Positions 10,888 through 22,900 are shown, counted from the stretch's first letter. The stretch: DNA of 64,000 bases from Arthrobacter frigidicola (GCA_003602285.1 QZVU01000007.1:141618-205617); one strand, 5' to 3'. Notes: generated by a model not told the origin, from the letters alone. Program-made: numbers and translations.

Positions 10888-11658
10888 ATGGCTGTCGCAA
10901 TCCGTGTCATCCCCTGCCTCGACGTCGACGCTGGCCGCGTGGTGAAAGGCGTGAAGTTCGAGGACCTCCGCGACGCCGGTGACCCGGTGGAGCTGGCCCA
11001 CCGCTACGACCGCGCCGGCGCGGACGAACTGACCTTCCTCGATGTCACCGCGTCCTCCTCCCAGCGGGAGACCACCTTCGACGTCGTCGGCCGCACCGCC
11101 GAAGAGGTCTTCATCCCGCTGACCGTCGGGGGAGGGGTCCGCAGCACCGCCGACGTCGACCGGCTGCTGCGCTACGGCGCGGACAAGGCGTCGATCAACA
11201 CCGCAGCCGTGGCGGAGCCGGCCCTCATCGACGACATCACCCGGCACTTCGGCTCCCAGGTGCTGGTCCTCTCCCTCGACGCGCGCCGCACGCGGGACAC
11301 GCAGACGCCGTCGGGCTTCGAGGTGACCACGCATGGCGGGCGCACCGGCACCGGGATCGACGCCGTCGCCTGGGCGCGGGAAGCCGCCGACCGCGGGGTA
11401 GGGGAGATCCTGCTCAACTCCATCGACGCCGACGGCACCAAGGACGGTTTCGACCTCGAACTGATCCGCGCGGTCCGCGCGGCGGTCGGGGTGCCGCTGA
11501 TCGCCTCGGGCGGAGCGGGCGCACCGGAGCACTTTCCGCCGGCCGTGGCGGCCGGGGCCGATGCGGTGCTGGCGGCCTCGATCTTCCACTTCGGGCCTCC
11601 CGACGCCATCGCGCAGGTCAAGAAGGCCATCCGGGACGCCGGGTACCCCGTCCGCTGA
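10888..11658 (+). CDS. hisF: Imidazole glycerol phosphate synthase cyclase subunit
   Basis: A TIM-barrel cyclase that works with the HisH glutaminase. The N-terminus reads [17 protein letters not shown] with the catalytic Asp near residue 11; the second half carries [15 protein letters not shown] with the partner catalytic Asp, and a phosphate-binding [11 protein letters not shown] segment. The length of 256 residues is standard. HisH is not in this window. Confidence 0.97.
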   Translation: MAVAIRVIPCLDVDAGRVVKGVKFEDLRDAGDPVELAHRYDRAGADELTFLDVTASSSQRETTFDVVGRTAEEVFIPLTVGGGVRSTADVDRLLRYGADKASINTAAVAEPALIDDITRHFGSQVLVLSLDARRTRDTQTPSGFEVTTHGGRTGTGIDAVAWAREAADRGVGEILLNSIDADGTKDGFDLELIRAVRAAVGVPLIASGGAGAPEHFPPAVAAGADAVLAASIFHFGPPDAIAQVKKAIRDAGYPVR

Positions 11659-11710
11659 GACCCGACCTTCACGCGCCGGCTGCCGGCGGCAAGGGTGGAT
11701 TCGGGATCGG

Positions 11711-12355
11711 TCAGGGCCCGACGTCGGCGCTCTCGAGCAGCGCGACCGCGTCGGGCCGGCCCTCGAAGGTGACCAGCGCCTGCCGCCGCCGCCCGTGGGC
11801 GTGGAGGAGCAGCTCGGAGGGTTCGCCGACGATCGCCACCGACACCGGCGCGCGGCGCGCCACATGGCGGGGCCCGTCGGGGCGCACCAGCACGACGCCG
11901 ACGTCCACCCCGCGGTAGAGCAGGGCTGCGCGCTTGATCAGTTCGGTCCACAGCGTCGACGAGTACCCCTCATCGAGGGCCCGCGGCGCCCACCGGGTTC
12001 CGGCCCGCCGGACATCCTCGGTGTGGACGAAATACTCAACGAGGTTCGCATTCCGGGCGATCCCGCCGATCCGCAGGGGGGACAGCGCGGGAGGCCCGGC
12101 GCGGAACTTCTCCACCAGCGCGGTGTAGTCCTCGGGGGCCGCGGCGGCCTCGGCCGTCCTGCGCACCGCCCGGTCCGCGGCCGGCGCCAGCGGCTTCACC
12201 ATCAGGCCAAGCCCGTGGGCCGGCCGGTGCTCGCGCAGGTACAGGTGGGCCGCGAGTTCCCGGGTCCGCCACCCGTCGCAGAGCGTGGGAGAGTCCGGGC
12301 CTGCCGCCATCAGCGTTTCGGCCAGAACCTCGCGGGACGGAGTTACATAGCGCAT
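11711..12355 (-). CDS. TIGR03085-type metal-binding protein (DinB/mycothiol-maleylpyruvate isomerase-like)
   Basis: The 214-residue protein begins [15 protein letters not shown] and contains [22 protein letters not shown], the signature of the actinobacterial TIGR03085 proteins related to the DinB and mycothiol-dependent isomerase fold. Their biochemical role is not established. An alternative ATG six codons upstream (12373) has a better ribosome binding site (GGGAG), so the true N-terminus is uncertain. It lies antisense between hisF and hisI, a position often seen in Micrococcaceae. Confidence 0.8.
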   Translation of the reverse strand: MRYVTPSREVLAETLMAAGPDSPTLCDGWRTRELAAHLYLREHRPAHGLGLMVKPLAPAADRAVRRTAEAAAAPEDYTALVEKFRAGPPALSPLRIGGIARNANLVEYFVHTEDVRRAGTRWAPRALDEGYSSTLWTELIKRAALLYRGVDVGVVLVRPDGPRHVARRAPVSVAIVGEPSELLLHAHGRRRQALVTFEGRPDAVALLESADVGP

Positions 12356-12434
12356 CACTGGAAAAGCTAGCATGAAGCGGCTCCCGCGGGGGCGCTGCGC
12401 GGGGCGCGTTGGTGCGGCACTAGAATTGGTTCCG

Positions 12435-12911
12435 ATGTCTTCTCCCCAGTCAGGCCCCCCGACCGCCGCGGACCCCGCCCTCCGCCTCGACCCCGACGTC
12501 GCCGCCGCGCTCAAGCGCGACGACGCCGGACTCGTCGCCGCCATCGTGCAGCAGCACGACACCCTCGAGGTGCTCATGCTCGGCTGGATGGACGAAGAGG
12601 CCCTGCGGCGCACCCTCACCACAGGCCGCGTCACCTTCTACTCCCGGTCCCGCCGGGAGTACTGGCGCAAGGGGGATACCTCCGGACACACGCAGTGGGT
12701 GAAGTCGGTGTCCCTCGACTGCGACGGCGACGCCCTGCTCGTGGCCGTCGACCAGGTCGGCGCGGCCTGCCACACCGGCACCCGCACGTGCTTCGATGGC
12801 CGGGCACTTGACGCCGTGACCGGCAGCAGGGACGACGCCGTCGCCGCCGGAAGCAGCGCGGACGGAAGCAGCGCGGACGGAAGCAGCGCGGACGGAAGCA
12901 AGGAAGGTTAG
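12435..12911 (+). CDS. hisI: Phosphoribosyl-AMP cyclohydrolase
   Basis: Opens the adenine ring in the third step of histidine synthesis. Conserved parts are [33 protein letters not shown] and the zinc ligands in DCDGDALL and CHTGTRTCF. The 158-residue product carries a C-terminal extension absent from typical HisI, made of three GSSAD repeats encoded by a perfect 15-nt tandem repeat (12849-12893). The ATG at 12435 is used, since a further upstream start would overlap the divergent gene. It is followed closely by trpE. Confidence 0.95.
   Translation: MSSPQSGPPTAADPALRLDPDVAAALKRDDAGLVAAIVQQHDTLEVLMLGWMDEEALRRTLTTGRVTFYSRSRREYWRKGDTSGHTQWVKSVSLDCDGDALLVAVDQVGAACHTGTRTCFDGRALDAVTGSRDDAVAAGSSADGSSADGSSADGSKEG
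12849..12893 (+). repeat. 15-nt in-frame tandem repeat in the hisI tail
   Basis: GGAAGCAGCGCGGAC occurs three times without a mismatch and begins a fourth time. It encodes Gly-Ser-Ser-Ala-Asp. The copy number could change by slippage without altering the frame, because the unit is five codons long. Confidence 0.9.
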
Positions 12912-12915
12912 GCGG

Positions 12916-14484
12916 ATGCAGCAGCTCGGAACGATCAGCCCCACCCTCGAGGAGTTCCGCCGCCTGGCCGCGGACCGCCGGGTCATTCCGGTTTCCGTGA
13001 AGGTCCTGGCCGACGCCCACACGCCCATCGGGGTGTACCGGAGGCTGGCCGACGGCCGGCCGGGCACCTTCCTGATGGAGTCGGCCGCCGGCGGGGGAGT
13101 CTGGTCACGGTATTCGTTCATCGGCTCCAAGTCCCGGGCCACCCTGACCTCCCGCGGCGGCGAGGCGCACTGGCTGGGCGAACCGCCCGCCGGGGTCCCC
13201 ACCTCCGGCAGCCCCGTGGACGCGGTTCGGCTCACCGTCGAAGCGCTGCGCACCGAACGCTTCCCCGGGCTTCCGCCGTTCACCTCCGGACTCGTCGGAT
13301 TCGTCGGCTGGGAGGCCGTCCGGCACTGGGAGCGCCTGACCAGCCCGCCCGAGGACGACCTCAACCTTCCGGAACTGGCCATGTGCCTCGTCACCGACAT
13401 GGCCATCCACGACAACTCGGAAGGCTCCCTCACCCTCGTCGCCAACGCCATCAACTTCGACGGCTCCGATGAGCGGGTGGACGAGGCCTGGCACGACGCC
13501 GTGGCGCGCATCGAGCGCATGCTCGCCGCCCTCGCCGAGCCCGCCGACCAGCCGGTCTCCGTGCTTGACGCCGCCCCCGCGGCGGAACTGATGCAGCGGG
13601 TCCGCGAACGCTGGGACGAACCGCTCTACCTTTCGGCCATCGAGCGCGGAAAGCAGGCGATCGTCGACGGCGACGTCTTCCAGGTGGTGATCTCGCGGCG
13701 CTTCGAACTCGACTGCGACGCCTCGGCGCTCGACGTGTACCGCATCCTGCGCACCACCAACCCGAGCCCCTACATGTACCTGTTCAGCCTTGAGGACGCC
13801 GACGGCCGGGAGTACTCGATCGTGGGTTCCTCGCCCGAGGCCCTGGTCACGGTCACCGGGGATGAGGTCATCACCCACCCGATCGCCGGATCGCGCCCCC
13901 GCGGGGCCGGGCCGGAGGAGGACCGCGCGCTGGCGGAGGAGCTGAAGGCCGACGACAAGGAAAAGGCCGAACACCTCATGCTCGTGGACCTGGCCCGCAA
14001 CGACCTCTCGAAGGTCTGCCGGCCGGGCAGCGTCGACGTCACGCAGTTCATGGAGATCGAACGGTTCAGCCACATCATGCACCTGGTCTCCACTGTCGTC
14101 GGGCGCCTCGCCCCGGGCCGGAGCGCCTACGACGTCCTCGCGGCCACCTTCCCCGCCGGCACGCTCTCCGGGGCGCCCAAGCCGAGGGCCCTGCGCCTGA
14201 TCGACGAGCTCGAACCGCACCGGCGGGGCATCTACGGCGGCGTCGTCGGCTACCTCGACTTCGCCGGCGACATGGACCTGGCCATCGCCATCCGGTCCGC
14301 CCTGCTGCGTGACGGCAGGGCGTATGTGCAGTCCGGCGGCGGCATCGTCGCCGACTCTGTCCTGGCCGACGAGGCCCTGGAAACCGTCAACAAGGCCGCC
14401 GCCCCGCTCCGGGCCGCCCTGGCCGCCTCCGGCCTGCGCCCGGCCGGCAGCTCGGTTCCCGTCTCTCCGGCGGCCGCGCGATGA
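12916..14484 (+). CDS. trpE: Anthranilate synthase component I
   Basis: Converts chorismate to anthranilate together with a glutaminase subunit (TrpG, not in this window). The 522-residue protein shows the chorismate-binding core: PSPYMYLF near residue 285, HPIAGSRPRG, DLARNDLSKVCRPGSV, and GTLSGAPKPRALRLIDELE near residue 415. The start ATG lies five bases after the hisI stop region, so the two are probably co-transcribed. Its end overlaps the next gene (ATGA). Confidence 0.96.
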   Translation: MQQLGTISPTLEEFRRLAADRRVIPVSVKVLADAHTPIGVYRRLADGRPGTFLMESAAGGGVWSRYSFIGSKSRATLTSRGGEAHWLGEPPAGVPTSGSPVDAVRLTVEALRTERFPGLPPFTSGLVGFVGWEAVRHWERLTSPPEDDLNLPELAMCLVTDMAIHDNSEGSLTLVANAINFDGSDERVDEAWHDAVARIERMLAALAEPADQPVSVLDAAPAAELMQRVRERWDEPLYLSAIERGKQAIVDGDVFQVVISRRFELDCDASALDVYRILRTTNPSPYMYLFSLEDADGREYSIVGSSPEALVTVTGDEVITHPIAGSRPRGAGPEEDRALAEELKADDKEKAEHLMLVDLARNDLSKVCRPGSVDVTQFMEIERFSHIMHLVSTVVGRLAPGRSAYDVLAATFPAGTLSGAPKPRALRLIDELEPHRRGIYGGVVGYLDFAGDMDLAIAIRSALLRDGRAYVQSGGGIVADSVLADEALETVNKAAAPLRAALAASGLRPAGSSVPVSPAAAR

Positions 14485-15080
14485 GCGCCGACCGGCCCCC
14501 GCGGGGTCAGCGCCGTGGGACGGTGGTGCTCGTGATCGTGGCGGTGGCGCTGCTGGCCTTCGGCACCACCACCCAGACCTGGCTCGAGGTGCGCCTGCCC
14601 GAGGAGGCGGTGCAGACCCCCGACCTCGCCGTCCCCGGCAGCGAGGCCGCTACCCCGGTGAGCGCCTTCGCGCTGGTGGCCCTGGCCGCCGCCCTGGCCG
14701 TCTCCATCGCCGGACGGGTGGCGCGGTGGTTCGTGGCCGCGATCCTGCTCATCGCCGGCGGAGGCATCCTCCTGACCAGCATCCGCATCGCGCTCGACCC
14801 CGCCGCGGCCGCCGCCCCCGCCATCGGCGAGGCCATCGGCATCAGCGGCGGCGCCGGTGCGTCGGCCACCGCCACCGCCCTGCCCTGGCTTGCCGCCGGC
14901 AGCGGCCTGCTCCTGGCCGCCGCGGCGGTCTGGGTGGCCCTGGTGGGCCGGCACTGGGAGCGGGCCCGGCGCTACGAGAGGACCACCGGGCCGGCTCCGG
15001 CGGCCCGGGCGTCGTCGTCCCACGCCACGGACATCGACAGCTGGGACCGGCTCACGCACGGGGAGGACCCGACCCGCTGA
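14481..15080 (+). CDS. Trp biosynthesis-associated membrane protein (TIGR02234 type)
   Basis: A 199-residue membrane protein with four hydrophobic segments and a charged C-terminus. The N-terminal RRGTVVLVIVAVALLAFGTT, the TTQTWLEV loop and the location between trpE and trpC match the TIGR02234 family found only in actinobacterial trp clusters. Its function is unknown. The start ATG overlaps the trpE stop by four bases, so expression is coupled to trpE. Confidence 0.85.
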   Translation: MSADRPPRGQRRGTVVLVIVAVALLAFGTTTQTWLEVRLPEEAVQTPDLAVPGSEAATPVSAFALVALAAALAVSIAGRVARWFVAAILLIAGGGILLTSIRIALDPAAAAAPAIGEAIGISGGAGASATATALPWLAAGSGLLLAAAAVWVALVGRHWERARRYERTTGPAPAARASSSHATDIDSWDRLTHGEDPTR

Positions 15081-15178
15081 GTCCGGCCCCGGAGGCCGGA
15101 CGTGCAGGGGTGCGGCGGGTCGGTGGACCGGCGCCAATAATGGCAGAATGTACGAAGACACCCAGAAGGAGAATCACC

Positions 15179-15484
15179 ATGGCACAGAACACGACCGCAG
15201 CCACGAACCGGAACTCGCCTGAGAGCCATGCCCAGATGGGTGATGAGACGATCGGCCATGGCAACAGCCCGGCGGCGTGGACCTGCGTCCTGGTCATGAT
15301 CCTCGGCGCCGCTGTGTCCTCCTTCGCGTACATCTTCGCCAGCACCGAGGGCAACCGCGACACCGGCACCGTGCTGTTCTGGATCGGCATCCTCATCATG
15401 TTCGTCGGCCTGCTCGTCGGTTTCGTCATGCGCAAGGTCGGTTACGGCGTGGGCGGATCGAAGCTCAAGAGCAACGGCCACTAG
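15179..15484 (+). CDS. HGxxPAAW family membrane protein
   Basis: A 101-residue protein with two membrane helices (about residues 36-56 and 67-85). The motif HGNSPAAWT near residue 27, just before the first helix, defines the family, which occurs in actinobacterial trp operons and has no assigned role. An AGAAGGAGA ribosome binding site precedes the ATG at 15179. The trpC start codon follows the stop directly. Confidence 0.88.
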   Translation: MAQNTTAATNRNSPESHAQMGDETIGHGNSPAAWTCVLVMILGAAVSSFAYIFASTEGNRDTGTVLFWIGILIMFVGLLVGFVMRKVGYGVGGSKLKSNGH

Positions 15485-16315
15485 GTGAGCGTTCTCGACG
15501 ACATCATCTCCGGCGTCCGCGAGGACCTGAGCGTCCGGACGGCGGAGGCGCCCCTGGCGCAGGTGCGGGCCCGCGCCCTCGACCGGGCACCGGCCGCCGA
15601 CGCCCTGGGAGCGCTGCGCGGCGACGGGCGCACCCTCTCGGTGATCGCCGAGGTCAAGCGCAGCAGCCCCTCCAAGGGCGCGCTGGCCGCCATCGCCGAC
15701 CCGGCCGCCCTCGCCGCACGCTATGAGGCCGGCGGCGCCGCCGTGGTCAGCGTCCTGACCGAGCAGCGCCGGTTCAGCGGCTCCCTGGCCGACCTCGACG
15801 CCGTCCGGGCGAGCGTGAGCATCCCCGTGCTCCGCAAGGACTTCACCGTCGAGGACTACCAGCTCTGGGAGGCACGCGCGCACGGCGCGGACCTGGTCCT
15901 GCTCATCGTCGCGGCCCTGAGCGACGCGCAGCTCGAGCACTTCCTCGGCCGAACCCACGAACTGGGCATGAACGCTCTCGTTGAGACTCACACCGCCGAG
16001 GAAGTCGAGCGCGCTGCGGCCGTGGGCTCCCGGATCATCGGCGTCAACGTGCGCAACCTCAAGACGCTCGACATCGACCGGTCGGTCTTCGCCGATCTGG
16101 CCCGCCGGATCCCGCAGGACGCCGTGACCGTCGCGGAGTCAGGTGTCCGCGGCATCGGCGACGTCGAGGAATTCGCCGCCCAGGGAGCCCGGGCGGTCCT
16201 CGTCGGCGAGGCCCTCGTCCGCGGGGAGGACCCGGAGGCCGCCGTGGCGCAGTTCCGCGCGGTGCCGGTGCGCGACCTTCCCGGGCTGCGCGATCTTCCC
16301 GGACTGAAGCAGTGA
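15485..16315 (+). CDS. trpC: Indole-3-glycerol-phosphate synthase
   Basis: A TIM-barrel enzyme of 276 residues that closes the indole ring. Seen motifs are [13 protein letters not shown] near residue 54, [13 protein letters not shown] near residue 116 with the catalytic Lys, and [13 protein letters not shown] near residue 186. It is a stand-alone TrpC with no PRAI fusion. The GTG start at 15485 follows the previous stop without a gap, so translation is probably coupled. Confidence 0.96.
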   Translation: MSVLDDIISGVREDLSVRTAEAPLAQVRARALDRAPAADALGALRGDGRTLSVIAEVKRSSPSKGALAAIADPAALAARYEAGGAAVVSVLTEQRRFSGSLADLDAVRASVSIPVLRKDFTVEDYQLWEARAHGADLVLLIVAALSDAQLEHFLGRTHELGMNALVETHTAEEVERAAAVGSRIIGVNVRNLKTLDIDRSVFADLARRIPQDAVTVAESGVRGIGDVEEFAAQGARAVLVGEALVRGEDPEAAVAQFRAVPVRDLPGLRDLPGLKQ

Positions 16316-16422
16316 TGAGGCGCCCGCCGCTCTGAGGCGGGCACAGGAGCCCCCGCCGGGGCCCCCGGAAGCGAATCCGGCCGGCAGCAGCCGGCCCCAA
16401 TGGATCCAGAACAGGAAAGCTC

Positions 16423-17781
16423 ATGACACACCAGGACACCGGCCGGGCATCCGAGCCGGCCGCGCAGATCGACGGCGACGCCGCGGCGGCCTTCCTGAGC
16501 CACGAGGGCCGTCCGGAGAGCCTGCGCCACGCGCCAGGACCCTACTTCGGGGACTACGGCGGACGCTGGATGCCGGAGTCGCTCATCGCAGCCCTCGACG
16601 AGCTGCAGGAGACCTTCGAGGCGGCCAAGGCCGACCCGGAGTTCACCGCCCAGGTCGCCGAACTCAATGCCACCTACGCCGGACGGCCGTCCCTGCTGAC
16701 CGAGGCGAAGAGCTTCGCCGCCCACGCCGGCGGCGTCCGGGTCTTCCTCAAGCGCGAGGACCTGAACCACACCGGGTCCCACAAGATCAACAACGTCCTC
16801 GGGCAGGCCCTGCTGGCCAAGCGCATGGGCAAGACCCGCGTCATAGCCGAGACCGGCGCCGGCCAGCACGGGGTAGCCAGCGCTACGGCGGCCGCCCTCC
16901 TCGGGCTTGAATGCGTCGTCTACATGGGCGCCGAGGACACCCGGCGGCAGGCCCTGAACGTGGCCCGCATGCAGCTGCTCGGGGCGGAGGTCATCCCCGT
17001 GACCAACGGCTCCCAGACGCTCAAGGACGCCATCAACGACGCGCTGCGGGACTGGGTGGCCAATGTCGACACCACCCACTACCTGCTCGGCACCGCCGCC
17101 GGCGCCCACCCGTTCCCGGCGATGGTCCGCTACTTCCACGAGGTGATCGGCGAGGAGGCCCGCGCCCAGATCCTCGAGCAGACCGGGAAGCTTCCCGACG
17201 CCGTCTGCGCCTGCGTCGGCGGCGGGTCCAACGCCATCGGCATCTTCCACGGCTTCCTCGACGACCCCTCGGTGCGCCTCTACGGCTTCGAGGCAGGCGG
17301 CGACGGCGTCGAATCCGGACGCCACGCCGCCACCATCACCCTCGGCCGGCCCGGGGTGCTCCATGGTGCCCGCTCCTACCTCATGCAGGACGAGTACGGG
17401 CAGACGATGGAGTCCCACTCCATCTCCGCCGGCCTCGACTACCCCGGCGTGGGCCCCGAGCACGCCTACCTCGCCGACATCGGCCGGGCCTCCTACGAGC
17501 CGGTCACCGACCGCGAGGCCATGGACGCGTTTCAACTGCTGTGCCGCACCGAGGGGATCATCCCCGCCATCGAAACCGCCCACGCCCTGGCCGGGGCGCT
17601 GAAGGTCGGCCAGCGCCTGGCCGCGGACCTCGCCCCCGGCGAGCAGGCCAGTGACAAGGTCATCATCGTCAACCTCTCGGGGCGCGGAGACAAGGACGTC
17701 GCGACGGCGGCGGAGTACTTCGACCTGCTGCCCGACGACAGCGCCGAGCAGGAAATCGCCCAGGAAGGGGAGCAGCTGTGA
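16423..17781 (+). CDS. trpB: Tryptophan synthase beta chain
   Basis: PLP enzyme that joins indole and serine. The PLP lysine is Lys121 in HTGSHKINN; the glycine-rich phosphate loop is GGGSNAIG near residue 266. The product has 452 residues, slightly longer than usual because of about 35 N-terminal residues before the conserved [14 protein letters not shown]. The start is set by a GGAAAG at 16413. It overlaps trpA by four bases. Confidence 0.97.
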   Translation: MTHQDTGRASEPAAQIDGDAAAAFLSHEGRPESLRHAPGPYFGDYGGRWMPESLIAALDELQETFEAAKADPEFTAQVAELNATYAGRPSLLTEAKSFAAHAGGVRVFLKREDLNHTGSHKINNVLGQALLAKRMGKTRVIAETGAGQHGVASATAAALLGLECVVYMGAEDTRRQALNVARMQLLGAEVIPVTNGSQTLKDAINDALRDWVANVDTTHYLLGTAAGAHPFPAMVRYFHEVIGEEARAQILEQTGKLPDAVCACVGGGSNAIGIFHGFLDDPSVRLYGFEAGGDGVESGRHAATITLGRPGVLHGARSYLMQDEYGQTMESHSISAGLDYPGVGPEHAYLADIGRASYEPVTDREAMDAFQLLCRTEGIIPAIETAHALAGALKVGQRLAADLAPGEQASDKVIIVNLSGRGDKDVATAAEYFDLLPDDSAEQEIAQEGEQL

Positions 17782-18581
17782 AGACCCTGTCGTCCAAGGC
17801 CGCAGCGGCGGTCGAGAAGGCCCGCTCCGAGGGGCGCGCGGCCCTGATCGGCTACCTGCCCGCCGGGTTCCCCGACGTGCCCACCACCATCGAGGCGGCC
17901 CTGACCATGGCGGCCAACGGCGTCGACCTGATCGAGATCGGCATCCCCTACTCCGACCCGGTCATGGACGGCCGGGTCATCCAGGACGCCACCGTCCAGG
18001 CCCTCGCCGCAGGGTTCACCGTGCCCCAAATCTACGACGTCGTCCGCGGCATCACGAGCGCCACCGATGTTCCGGTCCTCGTCATGACCTACTGGAACCC
18101 CGTGATGCGCATGGGCGTGCGCGAGTTCGCCTCCCGCCTGGCCGAGGCCGGCGGGGCCGGCCTGATCACCCCGGACCTGATCCCCGACGAGGCGGCCGAG
18201 TGGATGGCCGTCTCCGACGAGTTCGGCCTTGACCGTGTGTACCTCGTGGCGCCCTCGACCTCGCAGGCACGGATGCGCAGCACCGTGGAGGCCAGCCGCG
18301 GCTTCGTCTACGGCGTCTCGGTCATGGGCATCACCGGCGCGCGCACCTCCGTGGGCGCAGCCGCCCGTGCCGTTGTCGATGACGCCCACGCCGCCGGCGC
18401 CGAGCGCGTCTGCGTCGGCCTGGGCGTCTCGAGTGCCGCGCAGGTCGCGGAGATCGCACGCTACGCCGACGGCGTCATCGTCGGCACCGCGCTGGTGGCA
18501 GCACTGCGCGACGGCGGGGTGCCCGCCGTGGCCGCCCTGTGCAAGGACCTCAGCACCGGAACCGGAAAGAACCCCTCATGA
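17778..18581 (+). CDS. trpA: Tryptophan synthase alpha chain
   Basis: Cleaves indole-3-glycerol phosphate and passes indole to TrpB through the subunit tunnel. The family signature [15 protein letters not shown] carries the catalytic Glu near residue 53, and the catalytic Asp lies in the preceding strand region. The length of 267 residues is standard. GTG start overlapping trpB; end overlapping lgt (ATGA). Confidence 0.97.
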   Translation: MKTLSSKAAAAVEKARSEGRAALIGYLPAGFPDVPTTIEAALTMAANGVDLIEIGIPYSDPVMDGRVIQDATVQALAAGFTVPQIYDVVRGITSATDVPVLVMTYWNPVMRMGVREFASRLAEAGGAGLITPDLIPDEAAEWMAVSDEFGLDRVYLVAPSTSQARMRSTVEASRGFVYGVSVMGITGARTSVGAAARAVVDDAHAAGAERVCVGLGVSSAAQVAEIARYADGVIVGTALVAALRDGGVPAVAALCKDLSTGTGKNPS

Positions 18582-19723
18582 ACGCCGCCCCTGCCCTTTC
18601 CCTGCCGGTCCCGGCGTCGATTCCCAGCCCGCCGGCGGAGTGGGCGAGCTTCAGCCTCGGTCCGCTGACCATCCACCTTTACGCCCTGTGCATCCTGCTG
18701 GGCATCATCCTGGCCCTGTGGCTGACGCAGAAGCGGTTCGCCCGCTACGGCGGACGGCCCGAGGCCGTCTGGGACGTCGCCGTCTGGGCCGTGCCCTTCG
18801 GGATCATCGGCGGCCGGCTCTACCATGTGTTCTCCTCGCCCGATGCCTACTTCGGCCCCGACGGGGACCTCTCGCTCATTCCCCAGATCTGGCTGGGCGG
18901 CCTCGGCATCTGGGGTGCCGTGGCCCTCGGCGCCGTCGGGGCGTGGATCGGCTGCCGCCGGGCGGGGATCCGCCTGTCGGCCTTCGCCGATGCCGCCGCA
19001 CCCGGCGTGCTGCTCGCGCAGGCCATCGGCCGCTGGGGCAACTGGTTCAACCAGGAACTCTACGGCGCACCGACCGACCTGCCCTGGGGCCTGGAGATCG
19101 ACGCCGACAATCCCGCCTTCCCGCCCTCCGCGGAGCCCGGCACGCTCTTTCACCCCACCTTCCTCTATGAGTCCCTGTGGAATCTCGCCGGGGTGGCGCT
19201 GCTGTTGCTGGCTGACCGCCGCTTTGGGCTGCGCGGCGGGCGGATGTTCTGGCTGTACGCCGCCTACTACACCCTCGGGCGGGTCTGGATCGAGGCGCTG
19301 CGGATCGACGACGCCGAGATGGTCTCCCTGTTCGGGATCACCGCACGCCTCAACGTCTGGGTCTCCATCGTCGTGTTCCTGGCCTCCGTGGCCATCCTCG
19401 TGTACCTCAGCCGCCGCCTGCGCGGTGCCGGCACACCCTCGGTGTACCTGCCCGGCCGGGAGCCGGCCGCCGACGCCGTGGGCGACGGGACGGCCGAAGC
19501 GAAGGCCACCGGCGCGGAGGGCAACTCCGGCGCTGGGAGCACTTCCGGCACTGGGGACGACGCGGATGTCCACGGGGCGGACGCCTCGGCGACGCCGGAA
19601 AACGACCGTGGTAATCTTTCGGAAACACATGGCTCCTCAGTGACCTCCGGGTCGCAGGACCCCGCGAAGGCGGAGCCACGGGACTCGGCCTCCCGAACAC
19701 AGTCCCCGGGCCACCGCCCCTAA
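18578..19723 (+). CDS. lgt: Prolipoprotein diacylglyceryl transferase
   Basis: Membrane enzyme that puts diacylglyceryl on the lipobox cysteine of prelipoproteins. About seven hydrophobic segments and the signature [15 protein letters not shown] near residue 148 are clear, with [10 protein letters not shown] near residue 78. The conserved enzyme ends near residue 295; a further 85 residues of Gly/Ser/Thr/Asp-rich sequence form a disordered cytoplasmic tail, as in several actinobacterial Lgt proteins. It is coupled to trpA by ATGA overlap. At least one candidate substrate lipoprotein lies in this window (34.8-35.9 kb). Confidence 0.95.
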   Translation: MNAAPALSLPVPASIPSPPAEWASFSLGPLTIHLYALCILLGIILALWLTQKRFARYGGRPEAVWDVAVWAVPFGIIGGRLYHVFSSPDAYFGPDGDLSLIPQIWLGGLGIWGAVALGAVGAWIGCRRAGIRLSAFADAAAPGVLLAQAIGRWGNWFNQELYGAPTDLPWGLEIDADNPAFPPSAEPGTLFHPTFLYESLWNLAGVALLLLADRRFGLRGGRMFWLYAAYYTLGRVWIEALRIDDAEMVSLFGITARLNVWVSIVVFLASVAILVYLSRRLRGAGTPSVYLPGREPAADAVGDGTAEAKATGAEGNSGAGSTSGTGDDADVHGADASATPENDRGNLSETHGSSVTSGSQDPAKAEPRDSASRTQSPGHRP

Positions 19724-19946
19724 AGGACGCTTCCGGACCACACCGACGTGGCTCACCGGGTACCGGCCGGGCCACCCCTCCGGCGCCGCTACCTACGGCT
19801 TGCCAGCGCGGCTCGGCGACTCCTGTCTCCGCCCGCGCCACGCCTGCCCGGAACCCTCTTTCGACAAGTACGACCGGCGCCCGAGGGCGCCCTGGGGCCA
19901 AGGCCGTCCCCTCCCGACGCTCCATTCTGGGGGAAGGACTCTTCGA

Positions 19947-22900
19947 ATGACCGCTGAACACCCGAACACCGCTCCCGATCCGGGAGAGGCCGCCGGCTCC
20001 GCTCCGACCGACGGAAAGCCCAGCACCGCTCCATCGCCCTTCGAGCGTTTCGCCGCGCTTCCACCCGCCTCCGGGCTCTATAACCCGGAGAACGAGAAGG
20101 ACGCCTGCGGGCTGGCGGTCATCGCCACCCTGCGCGGTGTGCCCGGCCACGACATCGTCGACGCCGCCCTGACCGCGCTGCGCAACCTCGAGCACCGCGG
20201 CGCCGTGGGCGCCGACGAGGGCACCGGAGACGGAGCCGGGCTGCTCACCCAGGTCCCGGACGAGTTCTTCCGCGCCGTCGTCGACTTCGAGCTGCCGCCG
20301 GCCGGCTCCTACGTGGTGGGGACGGCGTTCCTCCCGGCCGAGGACAAGGAGCAGGAAACGGCGCGTGCCGGCATCGAGTCGATCGCCGCGTCCGAAGGGC
20401 TGGCGGTGCTCGGCTGGCGGGTCGTGCCCATCGTCGCCGACCTCGTCGGCGCCATGGCCCGGGCGTGCATGCCGCACTTCGAGCAGGTGTTCCTCGCCCC
20501 CGTCGAGGGCGCCGGTACCAACCTCGACGCCATGGCGTTCCGGGTGCGCAAGCGCGCCCAGAACAAGTACGGGGTCTACTTCCCCTCGCTGTCCTCGAAG
20601 ACGATGGTCTACAAGGGCATGCTCACCACCGCCCAGCTCGAGCCGTTCTACCCCGACCTCTCCGATTCCCGGTTCAAGACCCGGCTCGGCATCGTCCACT
20701 CCCGGTTCTCCACCAACACCTTCCCCTCCTGGCCGCTGGCCCAGCCGTTCCGCACCATCGCGCACAACGGGGAGATCAACACCGTCAAGGGCAACCGCAA
20801 CTGGATGCGGGCCCGGCAGTCCCAGCTCGCGAACCCGCTGCTGGGGGACTCGCCCGAGGAACTCTTCCCGATCTGTACCCCCGGGGCGTCCGATTCGGCC
20901 TCCTTCGACGAGGTCGCCGAGCTGCTGACCCTCTCCGGGCGGCCGATCACCCACTCGATCATGATGATGATCCCGGAGGCCTGGGAAAACCACGCCACCA
21001 TGGACCCCGCCCGCCGGGCCTTCTACCAGTACCACTCAATGCTCATGGAGCCCTGGGACGGACCGGCCGCCGTGTCCTTCACCGACGGCCGGCTCGTCGG
21101 GGCCGTCCTTGACCGCAACGGGCTGCGCCCGGCGCGGTACTGGGTCACCGAGGACGGCCTCGTCGTCCTTGCCTCCGAGGTCGGCGTCGTCGACATCGCT
21201 CCCGGCCGCGTGGTCCGCAAGGGGCGGGTCTCCCCGGGCAAGATGTTCCTGGTGGATACCGAGATGGGCCGCCTGATCGAGGACTCGGAGATCAAGGCCG
21301 AGGTCGCCGCCGCCAACCCGTGGGCCGACTGGGTGCGCGAGAACCTGATCTCCCTCGAGGACCTGCCCGAGCGCGAGCACGTGGTCCACACCAAGGCCTC
21401 GATCAACCGCCGGCAGCGGACCTTCGGCTACACGCAGGAGGAACTGAGGATCCTGCTCGGACCGATGGCGAAGACGGGCGCCGAACCGCTGGGTGCCATG
21501 GGCTCCGACACGCCCGTGGCGGTGCTCTCCAAGCGGCCCCGGCTGCTGTTCGACTACTTCGTGCAGTCCTTCGCGCAGGTGACCAACCCGCCGCTCGACT
21601 CCATCCGCGAGGAACTCGTCACCTCAATGGGCCTTTCAATCGGTCCCGACGGCAACCTGCTCTCCACCGGGCAGGTCCGCTCCAAGCAGGTGGCCCTGAA
21701 GTTCCCGGTGATCAACAACGACGAACTCGCCAAGATCGCCAACCTCGAATCCGACGACGGCGACCGCCTCACCGTGCGGGTGCGCGGGCTCTACCGGCAC
21801 GACGGGGGAGAGGCCTCGCTGCGCGCACGGCTGGCCGAGATCTGCGAGCAGGTCTCGAGCGCCCTCAACCGCGGCGTGCAGTTCGTCGTCCTCTCGGACC
21901 GCGACTCCAACGCCCAGTGGGCGCCCATCCCGTCGCTGCTGCTCACCAGCGCCGTCCACCACCACCTGCTGCGCAGCGCCAACCGCACGAAGACCTCGCT
22001 GGTCGTCGAGGCGGGCGACGTGCGCGAGGTCCACCATGTGGCGGTCCTGATCGGCTACGGCGCCTCCGCTGTGAACCCCTACCTCGCCATGGAAAGCTGC
22101 GAGGAACTGGTCCGCAACGGCGATATCACCGGCGTCACTGCTGAGGCGGCCGTCGCGAACCTCATCAAGGGCCTCGGCAAGGGCGTCCTGAAGATCATGT
22201 CGAAGATGGGCATCTCTACCGTCAGCTCCTACTGCGGAGCGCAGACCTTCGAGGCGCTCGGGCTCGCGCAGGAGCTCGTCGACGAATACTTCCACGGCAC
22301 GCAAACCCAGCTCGGCGGCGTCGAACTCGACGTGATCGCCGCGGAGGTCGCCGCACGCCACGCCGCTGCCTATCCGGAGGACGGTATCGAGGACCCGCAC
22401 CGCGGCCTCGAGAACGGCGGGGAGTACCAGTGGCGCCGGGAGGGCCCGGCGCACCTGTTCAACCCGGAGACGGTGTTCCGGCTCCAGCACGCTACCCGCG
22501 AACGCCGGTACGACATCTTCAAGACCTACACCCGCGGCGTCGACGACCAGTCACGTGAGCTGATGACCCTGCGCGGGCTGCTGAAGCTGCGCGGCGGGGA
22601 ACGCCCGCCGGTGCCGCTCGAGGAGGTCGAGCCTGTCTCGAGCATCGTGAAGCGCTTCTCCACCGGGGCGATGAGCTACGGCTCCATCTCCAAGGAGGCC
22701 CACGAGACCCTGGCCATCGCCATGAACCGGCTCGGGGCGAAGTCGAACACCGGCGAGGGCGGGGAGGACACCGACCGCCTGCTCGACACAGAGCGCCGTT
22801 CCGCCATCAAGCAGGTGGCCTCTGGCCGGTTCGGCGTCACCAGCCTCTACCTGACCAACGCCGAGGACATCCAGATCAAGATGGCCCAGGGGGCCAAGCC

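Noticed and set aside
19724-19946. A leader or riboswitch before gltB
   Set aside because: I could not find a conserved aptamer, T-box or leader peptide; it is GC-rich DNA with only minor hairpins.
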